A stretch of DNA of 64,000 nucleotides from Flavobacterium buctense (GTDB lineage: Bacteria; Bacteroidota; Bacteroidia; Flavobacteriales; Flavobacteriaceae), in assembly GCF_014486695.1 (NCBI RefSeq), contig NZ_JACTAB010000006.1, positions 1 to 64,000 on the forward strand. Reading direction: 5' to 3'. The notes under the pieces were generated by a model. That model did no database searches and was not told where the DNA came from. It saw only the letters and a list, made by a program, of their open reading frames with translations. Below are positions 1 through 8,951 of the stretch, in pieces (the stretch's first letter is position 1; every line of letters begins with the position of its first letter). The translations under genes and the position numbers were made by a program.

Positions 1-64
1 AGAGAGGTTACCGTGTAACCAGGACAGCCCGGTCTCGTTTTTTTTTAACGAGACACGCCCAAAT

Positions 65-95
65 AAAAAACCCACTCAATTGAGCGGGTTTAATG
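65..95 (-). terminator. Intrinsic terminator of purL
   Basis: A stem of two 11-nt arms (69-90; one G-U pair in the minus-strand RNA) is followed on the minus strand by a T-rich run. It sits about 40 nt past the purL stop codon. Confidence 0.8.
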
Positions 96-108
96 TTTGT
101 ATATTGTA

Positions 109-129
109 CTTCGACAAGCTCAGCATGAC
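109..129 (-). repeat. Interspersed 21-bp repeat, copy 1
   Basis: Read on the minus strand it is gtcatgctgagcttgtcgaag. A copy with one mismatch lies on the plus strand at 29517-29537. Both are intergenic and next to gene 3' ends. Similar GCTGAGC-TGTCGAAG words are scattered in many bacterial genomes; their function is unknown to me. Confidence 0.6.
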
Positions 130-134
130 ATACA

Positions 135-3100
135 TTATCTGTTTTCAATCCATTCTCTGGCATTGACAAAAGCTTCAATCCATGGTGTAACTTCATCTTT
201 TTTATCGCTGGGATAATGCGCCCAGTTCCAAGGGAAAGTAGAACGTTCAATGTGTGGCATCATTACTAAATGTCTTCCGGTTTTGTCACACATCATTGCG
301 GTGTTGTAATCAGAACCGTTTGGATTGGCAGGATAGCCTTCGTAAGCGTATTTGGCTACGATATTATACTGACTTTCTTCATAAGGTAAATTAAACTTTC
401 CTTCACCATGAGAAACCCAAACACCTAGTGTAGTTCCTGCTAAAGTTTTAAGCATTACTGAATGGTTTTCTTGTACTTTAACCGAAGTAAAGATACTCTC
501 GTGTTTGTGCGAATCATTGTGTTTCATTTTACCGTGCACTTCGTGTTCCGGATTGATGACTTCCAATTCCATGAACAATTGACAACCGTTGCAGATTCCT
601 ACTGATAAAGTGTCTTCGCGTTTTAGGAAATTCTTTAAAGCAGTGTTGGCTTTTTCATTGTATAAAAAGGCTCCGGCCCAACCTTTAGCTGACCCCAAAA
701 CATCGGAATTAGAGAAACCACCCACGGCTCCAATGAACTGTATGTCTTCTAAGTTTTCTCTTCCCGAAATCAAATCGGTCATGTGAACATCTTTGACATC
801 AAATCCGGCCAAGTACATAGCATTCGCCATTTCACGCTCGGAATTACTTCCTTTTTCGCGTATGATGGCTGCTTTTGGGCGTGGTTTGCTATGGTCTATT
901 ACCGGTTTTAAACCTGTAAAATGACTTGGAAATTGGTATTGTAATGCTTGATGGCTATAGTTGTTAAAGCGTTCTCTAGCCTTATTGTTTTTAGATTGTT
1001 TTTGATCTAACAAATAAGAAGTTTCAAACCAAACGTCTCTTAAAGTCGGAATGTCAAATGTCAAATGTCCAAAGTCTAATGTAGCTGATGATACAGCTTT
1101 TCCAATTTTGAAGAACTCGATTCCGGCTAAAGCTTTTTCGAATATGGCATCGTCTTTCGCTTGAAGTACTAAACCAATATTTTCAGCGAATAGGATTTTA
1201 ACCAAATCATTTTCTTCGAATGAAGAGAAATCGATTTTGGCCCCTAAATGATTATCGGCAAAACACATTTCCAACAAAGTAGTAATCAAACCACCACTTC
1301 CGATGTCATGTCCGGCAAGGATATGTCGGTCTTTGATTAAATCTTGAATAGTATTGAAGGCTTTTTTGAAGAAAGCGGCATCTTTAATGGTTGGTGTTTC
1401 CGAACCAATTTTATTTTGGGTTTGGGCCAATGAACTTCCACCCAATTTAAACCCATCTTGCGACAAATTGATATAATAAATAGAACCACCGTTTCTTTGT
1501 AAAACAGGCTCAACGACTTTAGTAATATTAGAACAATTTCCGGCTGCCGAAATAATTACCGTTCCCGGTGCAATCACTTCGTCATTCGGGTATTTCTGTT
1601 TCATTGAAAGCGAATCTTTTCCGGTGGGAATGTTGATGCCTAATTCGATAGCAAAATCAGAACAAGCTTGAACCGCTTCGTACAAACGGGCATCTTCACC
1701 TTCATTTTTACAAGCCCACATCCAGTTGGCTGACAAGGAAACGCTTTTCAAATTCTCTTTTAACGGTGCAAAAACAATATTGGATAATGCTTCGGCAATG
1801 GCATTTCTGCTTCCGGCTTTCGGGTCGATTAAGGCTGAAATAGGAGCGTGACCTATGGATGTTGCGATGCCTTCTTTTCCGTTGAAATCCAAAGCCATAA
1901 CCCCTACATTATTTAATGGCAATTGTAATGGTCCGGCACATTGCTGTTTGGCTACTTTTCCGCCTACACAACGGTCGACTTTATTGGTTAGCCAGTCTTT
2001 ACAAGCCACAGCTTCTAATTTCAAAACATCTCTTAAATAATCTTGGATATAATCGCTGCTATACTCTAAATCGGAGTAATTAATGTGGATGGTTTTGTCC
2101 GCCATAATGGTTTTTGGTGAGCTACCGAACATGTCTTCCAAAGCAAAATCCATTGGTTTGGCACCGGTGGTTTTGCTTTCAAAGGTAAAACGTTGGTTGT
2201 TGGTTACATCACCGACCTGATACATCGGAGAACGTTCTCTTTCTGCTATGCGTTGTAAAGTCTCTATATCTTTTTGACCAATCACCAATCCCATTCTTTC
2301 TTGAGATTCGTTGCCAATAATTTCTTTAGCAGAAAGCGTTGGGTCACCAACAGGCAATTTGTCTAAATCAATCAAACCACCGGTTTCTTCTACCAATTCG
2401 GAAAGACAATTTAGATGTCCGCCCGCGCCGTGATCGTGAATAGAAACAATCGGATTGTTATCGCTTTCTACCAAACCGCGAATGGCATTGGCAGCACGTT
2501 TTTGCATTTCAGGGTTGGAACGTTGGATGGCATTTAATTCGATTCCCGAACCAAAAGCGCCGGTATCTGCAGAAGAAACTGCAGCGCCACCCATACCAAT
2601 TCTATAATTTTCTCCGCCAAGGATAACAATTTTATCTCCGGCACTCGGTTTCTTTTTGATGGATTGGTCTAATTTTCCGTAGCCAATGCCACCGGCTTGC
2701 ATGATTACTTTGTCGTAACCTAGCTTTCTGTTTGTATTTGGTTCATCCTCAAATTCCGATGCTTCTTGGTGTTCAAAAGTTAAGATTGAACCCGTGATTA
2801 ACGGTTGCCCAAATTTATTTCCAAAATCAGAAGCACCGTTTGACGCTTTGATTAAAATATCCATAGGAGTTTGGTACAACCATTGTCTCTCGGTCATGCC
2901 ATTTTCCCAAGTTCTGTTCTCCTTTAAACGAGAATATGCGGTCATATAAACCGCTGTTCCGGCTAACGGTAACGAACCTTGTCCACCGGCTAATCTATCG
3001 CGAATTTCTCCCCCCGAACCGGTTGCAGCGCCATTAAATGGTTCAACTGTGGTTGGGAAATTGTGGGTTTCTGCTTTTAATGAAATCACTGAATCAAATT

Positions 3101-3809
3101 CTTTGGTTTCGTAAAAATCAGGTTTGTCGGCACTTTTTGGCGCGAATTGGGTAACTCTTGGTCCTTTGACAAAAGCCACGTTATCTTTGTATGCAGAAAT
3201 TATATCGTTTGGATTTTCGGCGGATGTTTTTTTGATGAGTTTGAATAAAGATGTTTCTTTTTCCTCGCCATCAATCACAAAAGTGCCGTTGAAGATTTTA
3301 TGACGACAATGTTCTGAGTTGGCTTGAGAAAAACCGAATACTTCTGAATCGGTTAATTTGCGACCAATTTTTTGGGCAACACCATTTAAATAATCGACTT
3401 CTTCTGAACTTAACGCTAAACCTTCTTGTTGGTTATAAGCGGCAATATCATCAATTTCCAGAATAGGTTCCGGTTTGATATTGATGGTGAAAATATCTTG
3501 GGTTAACTCGCTGTACTTTTGAGAAAGCATTGGATCGAAATCATTGAAATCAACCGACACTTTTTCGAATTCCTCGATTCGGATGATGCCTTCGATGCCC
3601 ATGTTTTGGGTGATTTCAACAGCATTGGTACTCCAAGGTGTTACCATAGCAGCACGTGGACCAACAAAAAAATCCGTCAGGACGGATTTTTCTATTTGAT
3701 GTGCGTTGTCAAAAAGCCAGTTTAATTTTGAGATGGTTTCTGCCGAAAGTTCGTTTTGCGTTTGCACGGCAAAAACGGTAGTACTTTCGTTTCCGAAAAA
3801 ATGAATCAT
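135..3809 (-). CDS. purL: Phosphoribosylformylglycinamidine synthase (one-piece PurL)
   Basis: Glutamine-dependent conversion of FGAR to FGAM, step four of de novo purine synthesis. At 1224 aa it is the long form, with synthase domains and a C-terminal class I glutaminase in one chain. Visible landmarks are KAETHNFPTTVEPFNGAATG near residue 255, the duplicated synthase half, the glutaminase nucleophile in GICNGCQLF, and PHIERSTFPWNW at the end. I chose the ATG at 3809 (MIHFFGN). An upstream in-frame ATG at 3839 overlaps the probable -7 box CAAATTTA (3837-3844, minus-strand TAAATTTG). A terminator-like hairpin lies inside codons around 40-48 (see findings). It is monocistronic and the terminator follows. 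Confidence 0.97.
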   Translation of the reverse strand: MIHFFGNESTTVFAVQTQNELSAETISKLNWLFDNAHQIEKSVLTDFFVGPRAAMVTPWSTNAVEITQNMGIEGIIRIEEFEKVSVDFNDFDPMLSQKYSELTQDIFTINIKPEPILEIDDIAAYNQQEGLALSSEEVDYLNGVAQKIGRKLTDSEVFGFSQANSEHCRHKIFNGTFVIDGEEKETSLFKLIKKTSAENPNDIISAYKDNVAFVKGPRVTQFAPKSADKPDFYETKEFDSVISLKAETHNFPTTVEPFNGAATGSGGEIRDRLAGGQGSLPLAGTAVYMTAYSRLKENRTWENGMTERQWLYQTPMDILIKASNGASDFGNKFGQPLITGSILTFEHQEASEFEDEPNTNRKLGYDKVIMQAGGIGYGKLDQSIKKKPSAGDKIVILGGENYRIGMGGAAVSSADTGAFGSGIELNAIQRSNPEMQKRAANAIRGLVESDNNPIVSIHDHGAGGHLNCLSELVEETGGLIDLDKLPVGDPTLSAKEIIGNESQERMGLVIGQKDIETLQRIAERERSPMYQVGDVTNNQRFTFESKTTGAKPMDFALEDMFGSSPKTIMADKTIHINYSDLEYSSDYIQDYLRDVLKLEAVACKDWLTNKVDRCVGGKVAKQQCAGPLQLPLNNVGVMALDFNGKEGIATSIGHAPISALIDPKAGSRNAIAEALSNIVFAPLKENLKSVSLSANWMWACKNEGEDARLYEAVQACSDFAIELGINIPTGKDSLSMKQKYPNDEVIAPGTVIISAAGNCSNITKVVEPVLQRNGGSIYYINLSQDGFKLGGSSLAQTQNKIGSETPTIKDAAFFKKAFNTIQDLIKDRHILAGHDIGSGGLITTLLEMCFADNHLGAKIDFSSFEENDLVKILFAENIGLVLQAKDDAIFEKALAGIEFFKIGKAVSSATLDFGHLTFDIPTLRDVWFETSYLLDQKQSKNNKARERFNNYSHQALQYQFPSHFTGLKPVIDHSKPRPKAAIIREKGSNSEREMANAMYLAGFDVKDVHMTDLISGRENLEDIQFIGAVGGFSNSDVLGSAKGWAGAFLYNEKANTALKNFLKREDTLSVGICNGCQLFMELEVINPEHEVHGKMKHNDSHKHESIFTSVKVQENHSVMLKTLAGTTLGVWVSHGEGKFNLPYEESQYNIVAKYAYEGYPANPNGSDYNTAMMCDKTGRHLVMMPHIERSTFPWNWAHYPSDKKDEVTPWIEAFVNAREWIENR
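3666..3691 (-). terminator. Terminator-like hairpin inside the 5' end of purL
   Basis: An 11-nt perfect inverted repeat (3668-3678 with 3681-3691) is followed on the minus strand by seven T residues. It lies 118-144 nt inside the purL coding sequence. It has the form of an intrinsic terminator. Whether it terminates while ribosomes translate purL cannot be read from sequence. Confidence 0.4.
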
Positions 3810-3884
3810 TGTGTTTTTGTGTTGTTGTTGTAGGTGCAAATTTAGGCTAAAAAATGCGAATATGAAAAAAGGTTTTTCAACAAA

Positions 3885-5378
3885 TTAATCTTCAAAAGTA
3901 GTCCAATTATAAGCACCGGCATCGTAAGGAGCATTTCTTGGATTTCCTAAAATATCATTAGCAACACCAACATTATCGCCAAAGTCTCTCGCTGCAGAGT
4001 CTTCGTCGATGTTTAATTGGTTGTTTTGAATGTTTAAGAATTTAGGGTCTTCGTTTCTTTTGATTAGGGGATTGTCATAAATCCAACTGTAAAGTGCGTC
4101 TGTAGTGGAGCCGAATTTTATCAAACATTTGGTAAACGAATAGTTGAAATCTTCAGTAGTATCCGGGTCTAATTTTAATTCATAGGTATTGCTTCCGTAA
4201 ATGATACAGTTTTTAAAATCGGCTTGGGTTAAATCAAAAGCTACATTACTGCCATTTTCATCTTCATAATAATTATTCAACAAAACGGCTACTTGTCGCG
4301 AACTCGACCAATTATTGTTAAACGTACAGTGTTTGAAATCATAACTTCCGCCAAGGGTACAAGCTAAAGCAGCCACACCGCCATAATTCACCACGATATT
4401 TTCTCCTTGAATTTTAGCGGTTTTGGCATAGATACCGGCTAATGACGAGTTATAAATTTGTGTATTTTTAATGGTCATAAAGTTGCCGTCGTTACTGTCA
4501 ATATTGAGTCCGACAATCGCGTTTTTAATAATGACATTTTCAATTTCATTTCCGGTGCTTCCGGCAGTCAACCATATGGTTTCCCATTGTCCGGGAACGT
4601 CTGAAAAATCAGGTTCTAATCGGTCACCTTCAAAAATAATATTGTTTTCTATAGTTCCAACCGCTTTAAACGAACCACCATTACCAACAATTAAACCTGA
4701 CTCGGCATGGAAATGTATTTTCGCTCCGGGCTGAACTGTAAGTGTCTTACCATTAGGCACTGCCGCAAAACCATAGACGACGTATGGTTTATCATTATTC
4801 CAGTTGTACTCATTGCCATTCACAGGGTCATTTTCGTCAAGAAAAAAACCATAAACCGGTTCCTCAATTCCATCTATGTTGAGTGTTTCGGTTGTGCCGT
4901 CACTAAAGCGTTTTGGATATAAAAAGTAAGCATCTTGAATGAGAGTAACCAATTCTACTTTTTGGAAATTATCACCGCTGTCAAACTGAATTTGGTCGGT
5001 ATATAAAAAATCAGTCGGATTGGCCGAAGCTACATCAGTTGTAACTTCAATAAAAATATACATACTGTCTTTGGCCAACAATTCCACATCGTGAAAGACA
5101 CGATTGTTTTCGCCAACCATTCCGTCAACGGTCATGCGGTATTTTGAATCCTGTCCTTTACCCAATTGGATGGTTGGAATTTTGATGTCTTTATCGCTTT
5201 TATTGTAGACTTTCAAAGTATATGTACTCGATCCGATATTGGTGAAAACCGTATCTAAATAAACCGTGTCTTTGGAGAAAGTCAAATCGCCGGTACTGGC
5301 TTCAAATTGAAAGTCTTCCCGACAAGAACTTACGGAAATGGCTAAACCAACAATAAAAAGGATAATGATATTACGCAT
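3885..5378 (-). CDS. Right-handed beta-helix lipoprotein
   Basis: A 497-aa secreted protein. The N-terminus has a short hydrophobic segment ending in VSSC, a lipoprotein signal with the lipidated Cys near residue 19. The mid-region (roughly 190-400) has the periodic N-rich short strands of parallel beta-helix repeats, including IENVIIKNAIVGLNIDSNDG. A C-terminal AYDAGAYNW-like ending is common in such Bacteroidota proteins. The ATG at 5378 was chosen because the upstream in-frame extension is not signal-like and lies before this lipobox. The specific role is unknown; a surface-exposed structural or polysaccharide-binding function is an inference only. Confidence 0.8.
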   Translation of the reverse strand: MRNIIILFIVGLAISVSSCREDFQFEASTGDLTFSKDTVYLDTVFTNIGSSTYTLKVYNKSDKDIKIPTIQLGKGQDSKYRMTVDGMVGENNRVFHDVELLAKDSMYIFIEVTTDVASANPTDFLYTDQIQFDSGDNFQKVELVTLIQDAYFLYPKRFSDGTTETLNIDGIEEPVYGFFLDENDPVNGNEYNWNNDKPYVVYGFAAVPNGKTLTVQPGAKIHFHAESGLIVGNGGSFKAVGTIENNIIFEGDRLEPDFSDVPGQWETIWLTAGSTGNEIENVIIKNAIVGLNIDSNDGNFMTIKNTQIYNSSLAGIYAKTAKIQGENIVVNYGGVAALACTLGGSYDFKHCTFNNNWSSSRQVAVLLNNYYEDENGSNVAFDLTQADFKNCIIYGSNTYELKLDPDTTEDFNYSFTKCLIKFGSTTDALYSWIYDNPLIKRNEDPKFLNIQNNQLNIDEDSAARDFGDNVGVANDILGNPRNAPYDAGAYNWTTFED

Positions 5379-5547
5379 GTAGAATGAATTTTGGTAAATG
5401 TAAGTATTAAAGTTTAATTTGAAAATAAGACCATTTGAAAATTTAAAAATCGTCTTCACAAATAACGATAAAAAGACATTTTTAGTATTTTCATTTTAGC
5501 AGCTTTTTCCTTGTGGGAAATAAGTAGTAATTTTACAAAAAAAAGCT

Positions 5548-5970
5548 ATGTCCTTTGATAAAGAAAAAATACTCCAATTATGCAATGAATGGTGTAACAA
5601 CACTTTGATGCAAACTTTAGAGATAGAATATATTGACGCCGGTGAAGGTTTTTTAACGGCCAAAATGCCGGTCAATTCCAGAGTGCACCAACCGATGGGC
5701 TTGTTGCACGGCGGTGCTACTGTGGCTTTAGCTGAAAGTGTCGGAAGTGCGGCTTCGTTAATGTTTATTAATACGGAAAAGCAAGAAGTACGCGGGATTG
5801 AAATTTCTGCCAATCATTTGAAAAGCAAACGTGAAGGAACGGTATATTGCACTGCCAGAATCATTCACCAAGGCCGAAGCATTCACCTTTGGGAAATAAA
5901 AATCACCGATGAGAACGACAAACTCATTTCGCTTTGTAAGTTGACCAACATGATTTTACCTCGTAGATAA
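5548..5970 (+). CDS. Hotdog-fold (PaaI-type) thioesterase, probable DHNA-CoA hydrolase
   Basis: A 140-aa single hotdog domain. The motif HQPMGLLHGGATVALAESVG (residues about 47-66) carries the conserved HGG and the catalytic acidic residue of the PaaI/MenI family. The stop codon overlaps by one base (TAATG) with the start of the next gene, an isochorismate synthase. From that coupling I infer that it releases 1,4-dihydroxy-2-naphthoate from its CoA ester in menaquinone synthesis. Other acyl-CoA substrates cannot be excluded. Confidence 0.85.
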   Translation: MSFDKEKILQLCNEWCNNTLMQTLEIEYIDAGEGFLTAKMPVNSRVHQPMGLLHGGATVALAESVGSAASLMFINTEKQEVRGIEISANHLKSKREGTVYCTARIIHQGRSIHLWEIKITDENDKLISLCKLTNMILPRR

Positions 5971-7031
5971 TGACCGATTTATTCATCAAAGTCAGAACAC
6001 ATCAAGAGCAGCAATTGCCTTTTGTGTTGTATGCGAAACCCAATTCGGATAAAATGATAGGCTTGTTCCAAAAGAACGACCATTTGTATTTTCTGGAAGA
6101 TTTTGCCATGAAAGGGTTTGTTTTTGCGCCTTTTGACGGCGATTTGATGCCTTATATTCCTCAAAAGCAATCCGATGTTTATGTGGAAACGATTGTAGAG
6201 ACGGATTATTTTATAGCCAAAGAGGTTTTGCCTGAGATTGATGAAACTGCTAAAATTATCTTTGAAAATTTGGTTAAAAGAGGCGTTGAAGCTATTAATA
6301 AAGGCACTTTTAAAAAAGTAGTGTTATCCAGAAAGGAAGAGGTGCTTTTGAGACAATTTGACATAGAAACAGTTTTCAAAAAGTTAATTTCTTTTTACCC
6401 GACGGCTTTTAAGTATTGTTTCTTTCATCCGAAAATAGGCATGTGGATGGGCGCAACGCCGGAACAATTTCTAAAAATTAATCAAAGAGCCTTACAAACA
6501 GTTGCTTTGGCAGGAACTCAAATTGCAACTACTGCAGAAAATGTGAGTTGGTCGGAAAAAGAAATTGAAGAACAGCGTTTGGTTACCGAGTTTATTACTA
6601 CGGGTTTGCAAAGTAAGGTCAGTGAAATGACGGTTTCCAGTCCGTATTCAATAAAAGCAGGCAATCTTTGGCACATAAAAACCGATATTACGGCAATTGT
6701 AAAATCTAAAAAGGCCAAAGGTGAAATCATTAAGACTTTGCATCCTACCTCGGCTGTTTGTGGTTTGCCAAAGGAATCGGCGAAAGCATTTATTTTAAAA
6801 AATGAAAACTATGACAGAGAATATTACTCTGGATTTTTAGGCGAATTGAATATCGACTTTGCTACGTTCCGAACTGAGCAAACCGATTTGTTTGTGAATT
6901 TGCGTTGTATGAAGATTGTAGGCGATATGGCACAACTTTTTATCGGATGTGGTATTACAAAAGACAGTGTTCCGGCAGATGAATTTACCGAAACAGGGAA
7001 TAAATCGATTACGATGAAAAAGGTTTTGTAA
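5970..7031 (+). CDS. menF: Isochorismate synthase
   Basis: A 353-aa chorismate-utilising enzyme that converts chorismate to isochorismate, the entry point of menaquinone (or siderophore) synthesis. Family motifs are in order: KVVLSRKE, WMGATPEQFL, ALAGT, LHPTSAVCGLPKESA and REYYSGFLG. The length fits single-domain MenF/EntC rather than TrpE or PabB. It is translationally coupled (TAATG) to the upstream thioesterase. Menaquinone is the usual quinone of flavobacteria, so MenF is preferred over EntC; no siderophore genes are nearby. Confidence 0.9.
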   Translation: MTDLFIKVRTHQEQQLPFVLYAKPNSDKMIGLFQKNDHLYFLEDFAMKGFVFAPFDGDLMPYIPQKQSDVYVETIVETDYFIAKEVLPEIDETAKIIFENLVKRGVEAINKGTFKKVVLSRKEEVLLRQFDIETVFKKLISFYPTAFKYCFFHPKIGMWMGATPEQFLKINQRALQTVALAGTQIATTAENVSWSEKEIEEQRLVTEFITTGLQSKVSEMTVSSPYSIKAGNLWHIKTDITAIVKSKKAKGEIIKTLHPTSAVCGLPKESAKAFILKNENYDREYYSGFLGELNIDFATFRTEQTDLFVNLRCMKIVGDMAQLFIGCGITKDSVPADEFTETGNKSITMKKVL

Positions 7032-7072
7032 ATAGATAATTGATAATTTTGACAATTAATAAAAGGAATACT

Positions 7073-7789
7073 ATGAAACTAGATATTTTAGCTTTCGGAG
7101 CGCATCCTGATGATGTGGAATTAGGTTGTAGCGGCACCATTGCCAAAGAAGTTTCTCTTGGGAAAAAAGTAGGCATTGTTGATTTGACTCGAGGTGAGCT
7201 TGGCACACGTGGTTCGGTGGAAATCAGAAATAGCGAATCCCAATTGGCAGCTGAAATTCTTGGAATTACCATTCGTGAAAACTTGGATATGCGCGATGGT
7301 TTTTTTGTCAATGACGAAGCCCATCAGATGGAAATCATCAAACGATTGAGAAAATACCGTCCGGAGATAGTGATTTGTAACGCTATTGAAGACCGACACA
7401 TTGACCACGGTAAAGGCAGTAAATTGGTTTCGGATGCTTGCTTTTTGTCAGGTTTGAGAAAGATTGAAACCTCGCATGAAGGTATTTCACAAGAAGCGTG
7501 GCGACCAAAAGTAGTTTATCATTACATCCAATGGAAAAATATAGAACCTGATTTTGTGGTTGATATTTCGGATTTTATTGCTAAAAAAGAAGCTTCTATT
7601 TTGGCCTACAGCTCTCAGTTTTATTCGGAAAACTCCAACGAACCGGTAACGCCTATTGCGACCAAAAACTTTTTGGAAAGTATTCATTATCGTACACAAG
7701 ATTTCGGTAGATTGGTAGGAGTAGACTATGCGGAAGGTTTCACTGTTGAAAGGTATGTGGCAGTCAATAGCTTATCCGATTTGAAATAA
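7073..7789 (+). CDS. bshB1: Bacillithiol biosynthesis deacetylase BshB1
   Basis: A LmbE/PIG-L family zinc deacetylase of 238 aa. The motif AFGAHPDDVELGC (residues 7-19) supplies the His and Asp zinc ligands, and RHIDHGKGS the second His cluster. It removes the acetyl group from GlcNAc-malate in bacillithiol synthesis, and the family is standard in Bacteroidota. I chose the ATG at 7073 (MKLDILAFG) because the in-frame extension upstream is AT-rich and not conserved-looking. It lies 41 nt after the isochorismate synthase and may share its transcript. Confidence 0.92.
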   Translation: MKLDILAFGAHPDDVELGCSGTIAKEVSLGKKVGIVDLTRGELGTRGSVEIRNSESQLAAEILGITIRENLDMRDGFFVNDEAHQMEIIKRLRKYRPEIVICNAIEDRHIDHGKGSKLVSDACFLSGLRKIETSHEGISQEAWRPKVVYHYIQWKNIEPDFVVDISDFIAKKEASILAYSSQFYSENSNEPVTPIATKNFLESIHYRTQDFGRLVGVDYAEGFTVERYVAVNSLSDLK

Positions 7790-7806
7790 AAAAGTAAAAA
7801 GATTTT

Positions 7807-7836
7807 TTGTAAAAGTTAACTTTTGCAGTATATTTG
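7807..7836 (+). promoter_or_regulatory. Promoter of tRNA-His
   Basis: A TTG (7807-7809) and TATATTTG (7829-7836) are separated by 19 nt. This matches the Bacteroidota sigma-ABfr consensus TTG/TAnnTTTG, 17 nt before the tRNA. Confidence 0.75.
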
Positions 7837-7853
7837 CACTCGCATAAACAAAT

Positions 7854-7928
<75 letters not shown>

Positions 7929-7936
7929 CAGAAAGC

Positions 7937-7965
7937 AAAAGCCTCCAGTAATGGAGGCTTTTTTT
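7937..7965. terminator. Bidirectional terminator after tRNA-His
   Basis: The stem GCCTCCA/TGGAGGC is flanked by an A run on the left and T7 on the right. It can end the tRNA transcript and, from the other side, the minus-strand GIN gene at 7997-8836. Confidence 0.85.
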
Positions 7966-7996
7966 GTTTCTATCATTTCCTAAATGGGTGATTGGT

Positions 7997-8836
7997 TTAT
8001 TTTGTAGTAGGTTTTTTTCTCAACTCGGCACTGTCCGCGAAGCGTTTCATTTCAATTTTCAGTGGTTCACCATATAATTGTATTTCGCAATTTCCTGATG
8101 CATCTACTGTCGCAATATTACTAACGTTTATACTGCTTTTAGAATAACCAGCGGTTTCCAGAGAAGCGTTTTTGGCGGTTAGTTTTCTGCCAATAAAATC
8201 GGTGTTGTTTTCTAAGCGTAATTTTAGTTCGATGACATCGCCTTCTACTTCTGCAGATGATTTTTGGTATAAATCGAACCTCATTTCACTGGAAGAAATT
8301 AGTGCTTTTACATAAGCACTTTTACTCAAATCAATGGCTGTTTTTACCGATTTTAAATTCAATTCTACTTTTGATTTATCGTTGGCCATTAAAGTAAAAC
8401 TCTTGGTGTTGGCATTTAGAAATAATTTGGAATAATCATAAGTTTTAAAGGTTACATTGTCTAAAACTACATCAGATAAAGCTGTTACATTGGTTTCATC
8501 TTTGGTGATAACCATATTGAATTTATCGGTATAAGTTACGCGAACGCTTAATTTTTTATAGCTTGAAATGTCTTTGGTAGTTGAAATTCGGAGGGTATTG
8601 CCAGTCAATTTATAGTCAACAAATTCAATTAAATTATCATCAGCTTCTATTTCGAGCGCGCATTCATTTCCTTTTACTAAAAAGACTTCCAGATTGTCTT
8701 CGACTTCCAAACTCTCAAAACTGCCAATTTCTTTTTGCTCTAATTTGACAATTTTAGATCCTTTTACTTTTTCTTTTTTTTGGGCAAAAGAAACGCTGGC
8801 GAGCAAAAGAAAACTAAATAGTATTACTTGTTTCAT
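7997..8836 (-). CDS. Secreted GIN-domain (DUF2807) protein
   Basis: 279 aa with a clear signal peptide (MKQVILFSFLLLASVSFAQ). A GIN/DUF2807 beta-solenoid follows, recognised by FESLEVEDNLEVFLVKGNE and EADDNLIEFVDYKL near the start, then repeated short strands. The family is named as putative autotransporter-adhesin head domains, but its function is not established. It lies downstream of a second GIN gene and is separated from it by a terminator, so it probably has its own promoter. Confidence 0.8.
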   Translation of the reverse strand: MKQVILFSFLLLASVSFAQKKEKVKGSKIVKLEQKEIGSFESLEVEDNLEVFLVKGNECALEIEADDNLIEFVDYKLTGNTLRISTTKDISSYKKLSVRVTYTDKFNMVITKDETNVTALSDVVLDNVTFKTYDYSKLFLNANTKSFTLMANDKSKVELNLKSVKTAIDLSKSAYVKALISSSEMRFDLYQKSSAEVEGDVIELKLRLENNTDFIGRKLTAKNASLETAGYSKSSINVSNIATVDASGNCEIQLYGEPLKIEMKRFADSAELRKKPTTK

Positions 8837-8913
8837 AAAGGTTGGTAGTTTGGTTTTTACTTTGTCCTGTTCGTCTTGTGTTTATAATTAGACTCGATTG
8901 TCAAAAGTAGAAA

Positions 8914-8946
8914 AAAAAACATCCCAATTTTCATTGAGATGTTTTA
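8914..8946 (-). terminator. Terminator of the padR-pspC-gin operon
   Basis: The stem AAAACATC-CAAT/ATTG-GATGTTTT (about 12 bp with one bulged mismatch) is followed on the minus strand by an eight- to nine-base T run. It lies directly after the stop codon of the gene at 8952. Confidence 0.75.
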
Positions 8947-8951
8947 TTAAC

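Larger units (their letters stand above)
1..134. other. Gene-free left edge with two small hairpins
   Basis: No coding sequence is supported here. Two short perfect hairpins are visible: GGTTAC/GTAACC at 6-20 (3-nt loop) and GTCTCGTT/AACGAGAC at 32-54 (T-only loop). The purL terminator (69-90) and an interspersed 21-bp repeat (109-129) follow. The hairpins could belong to an element that starts outside the window. Confidence 0.5.
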
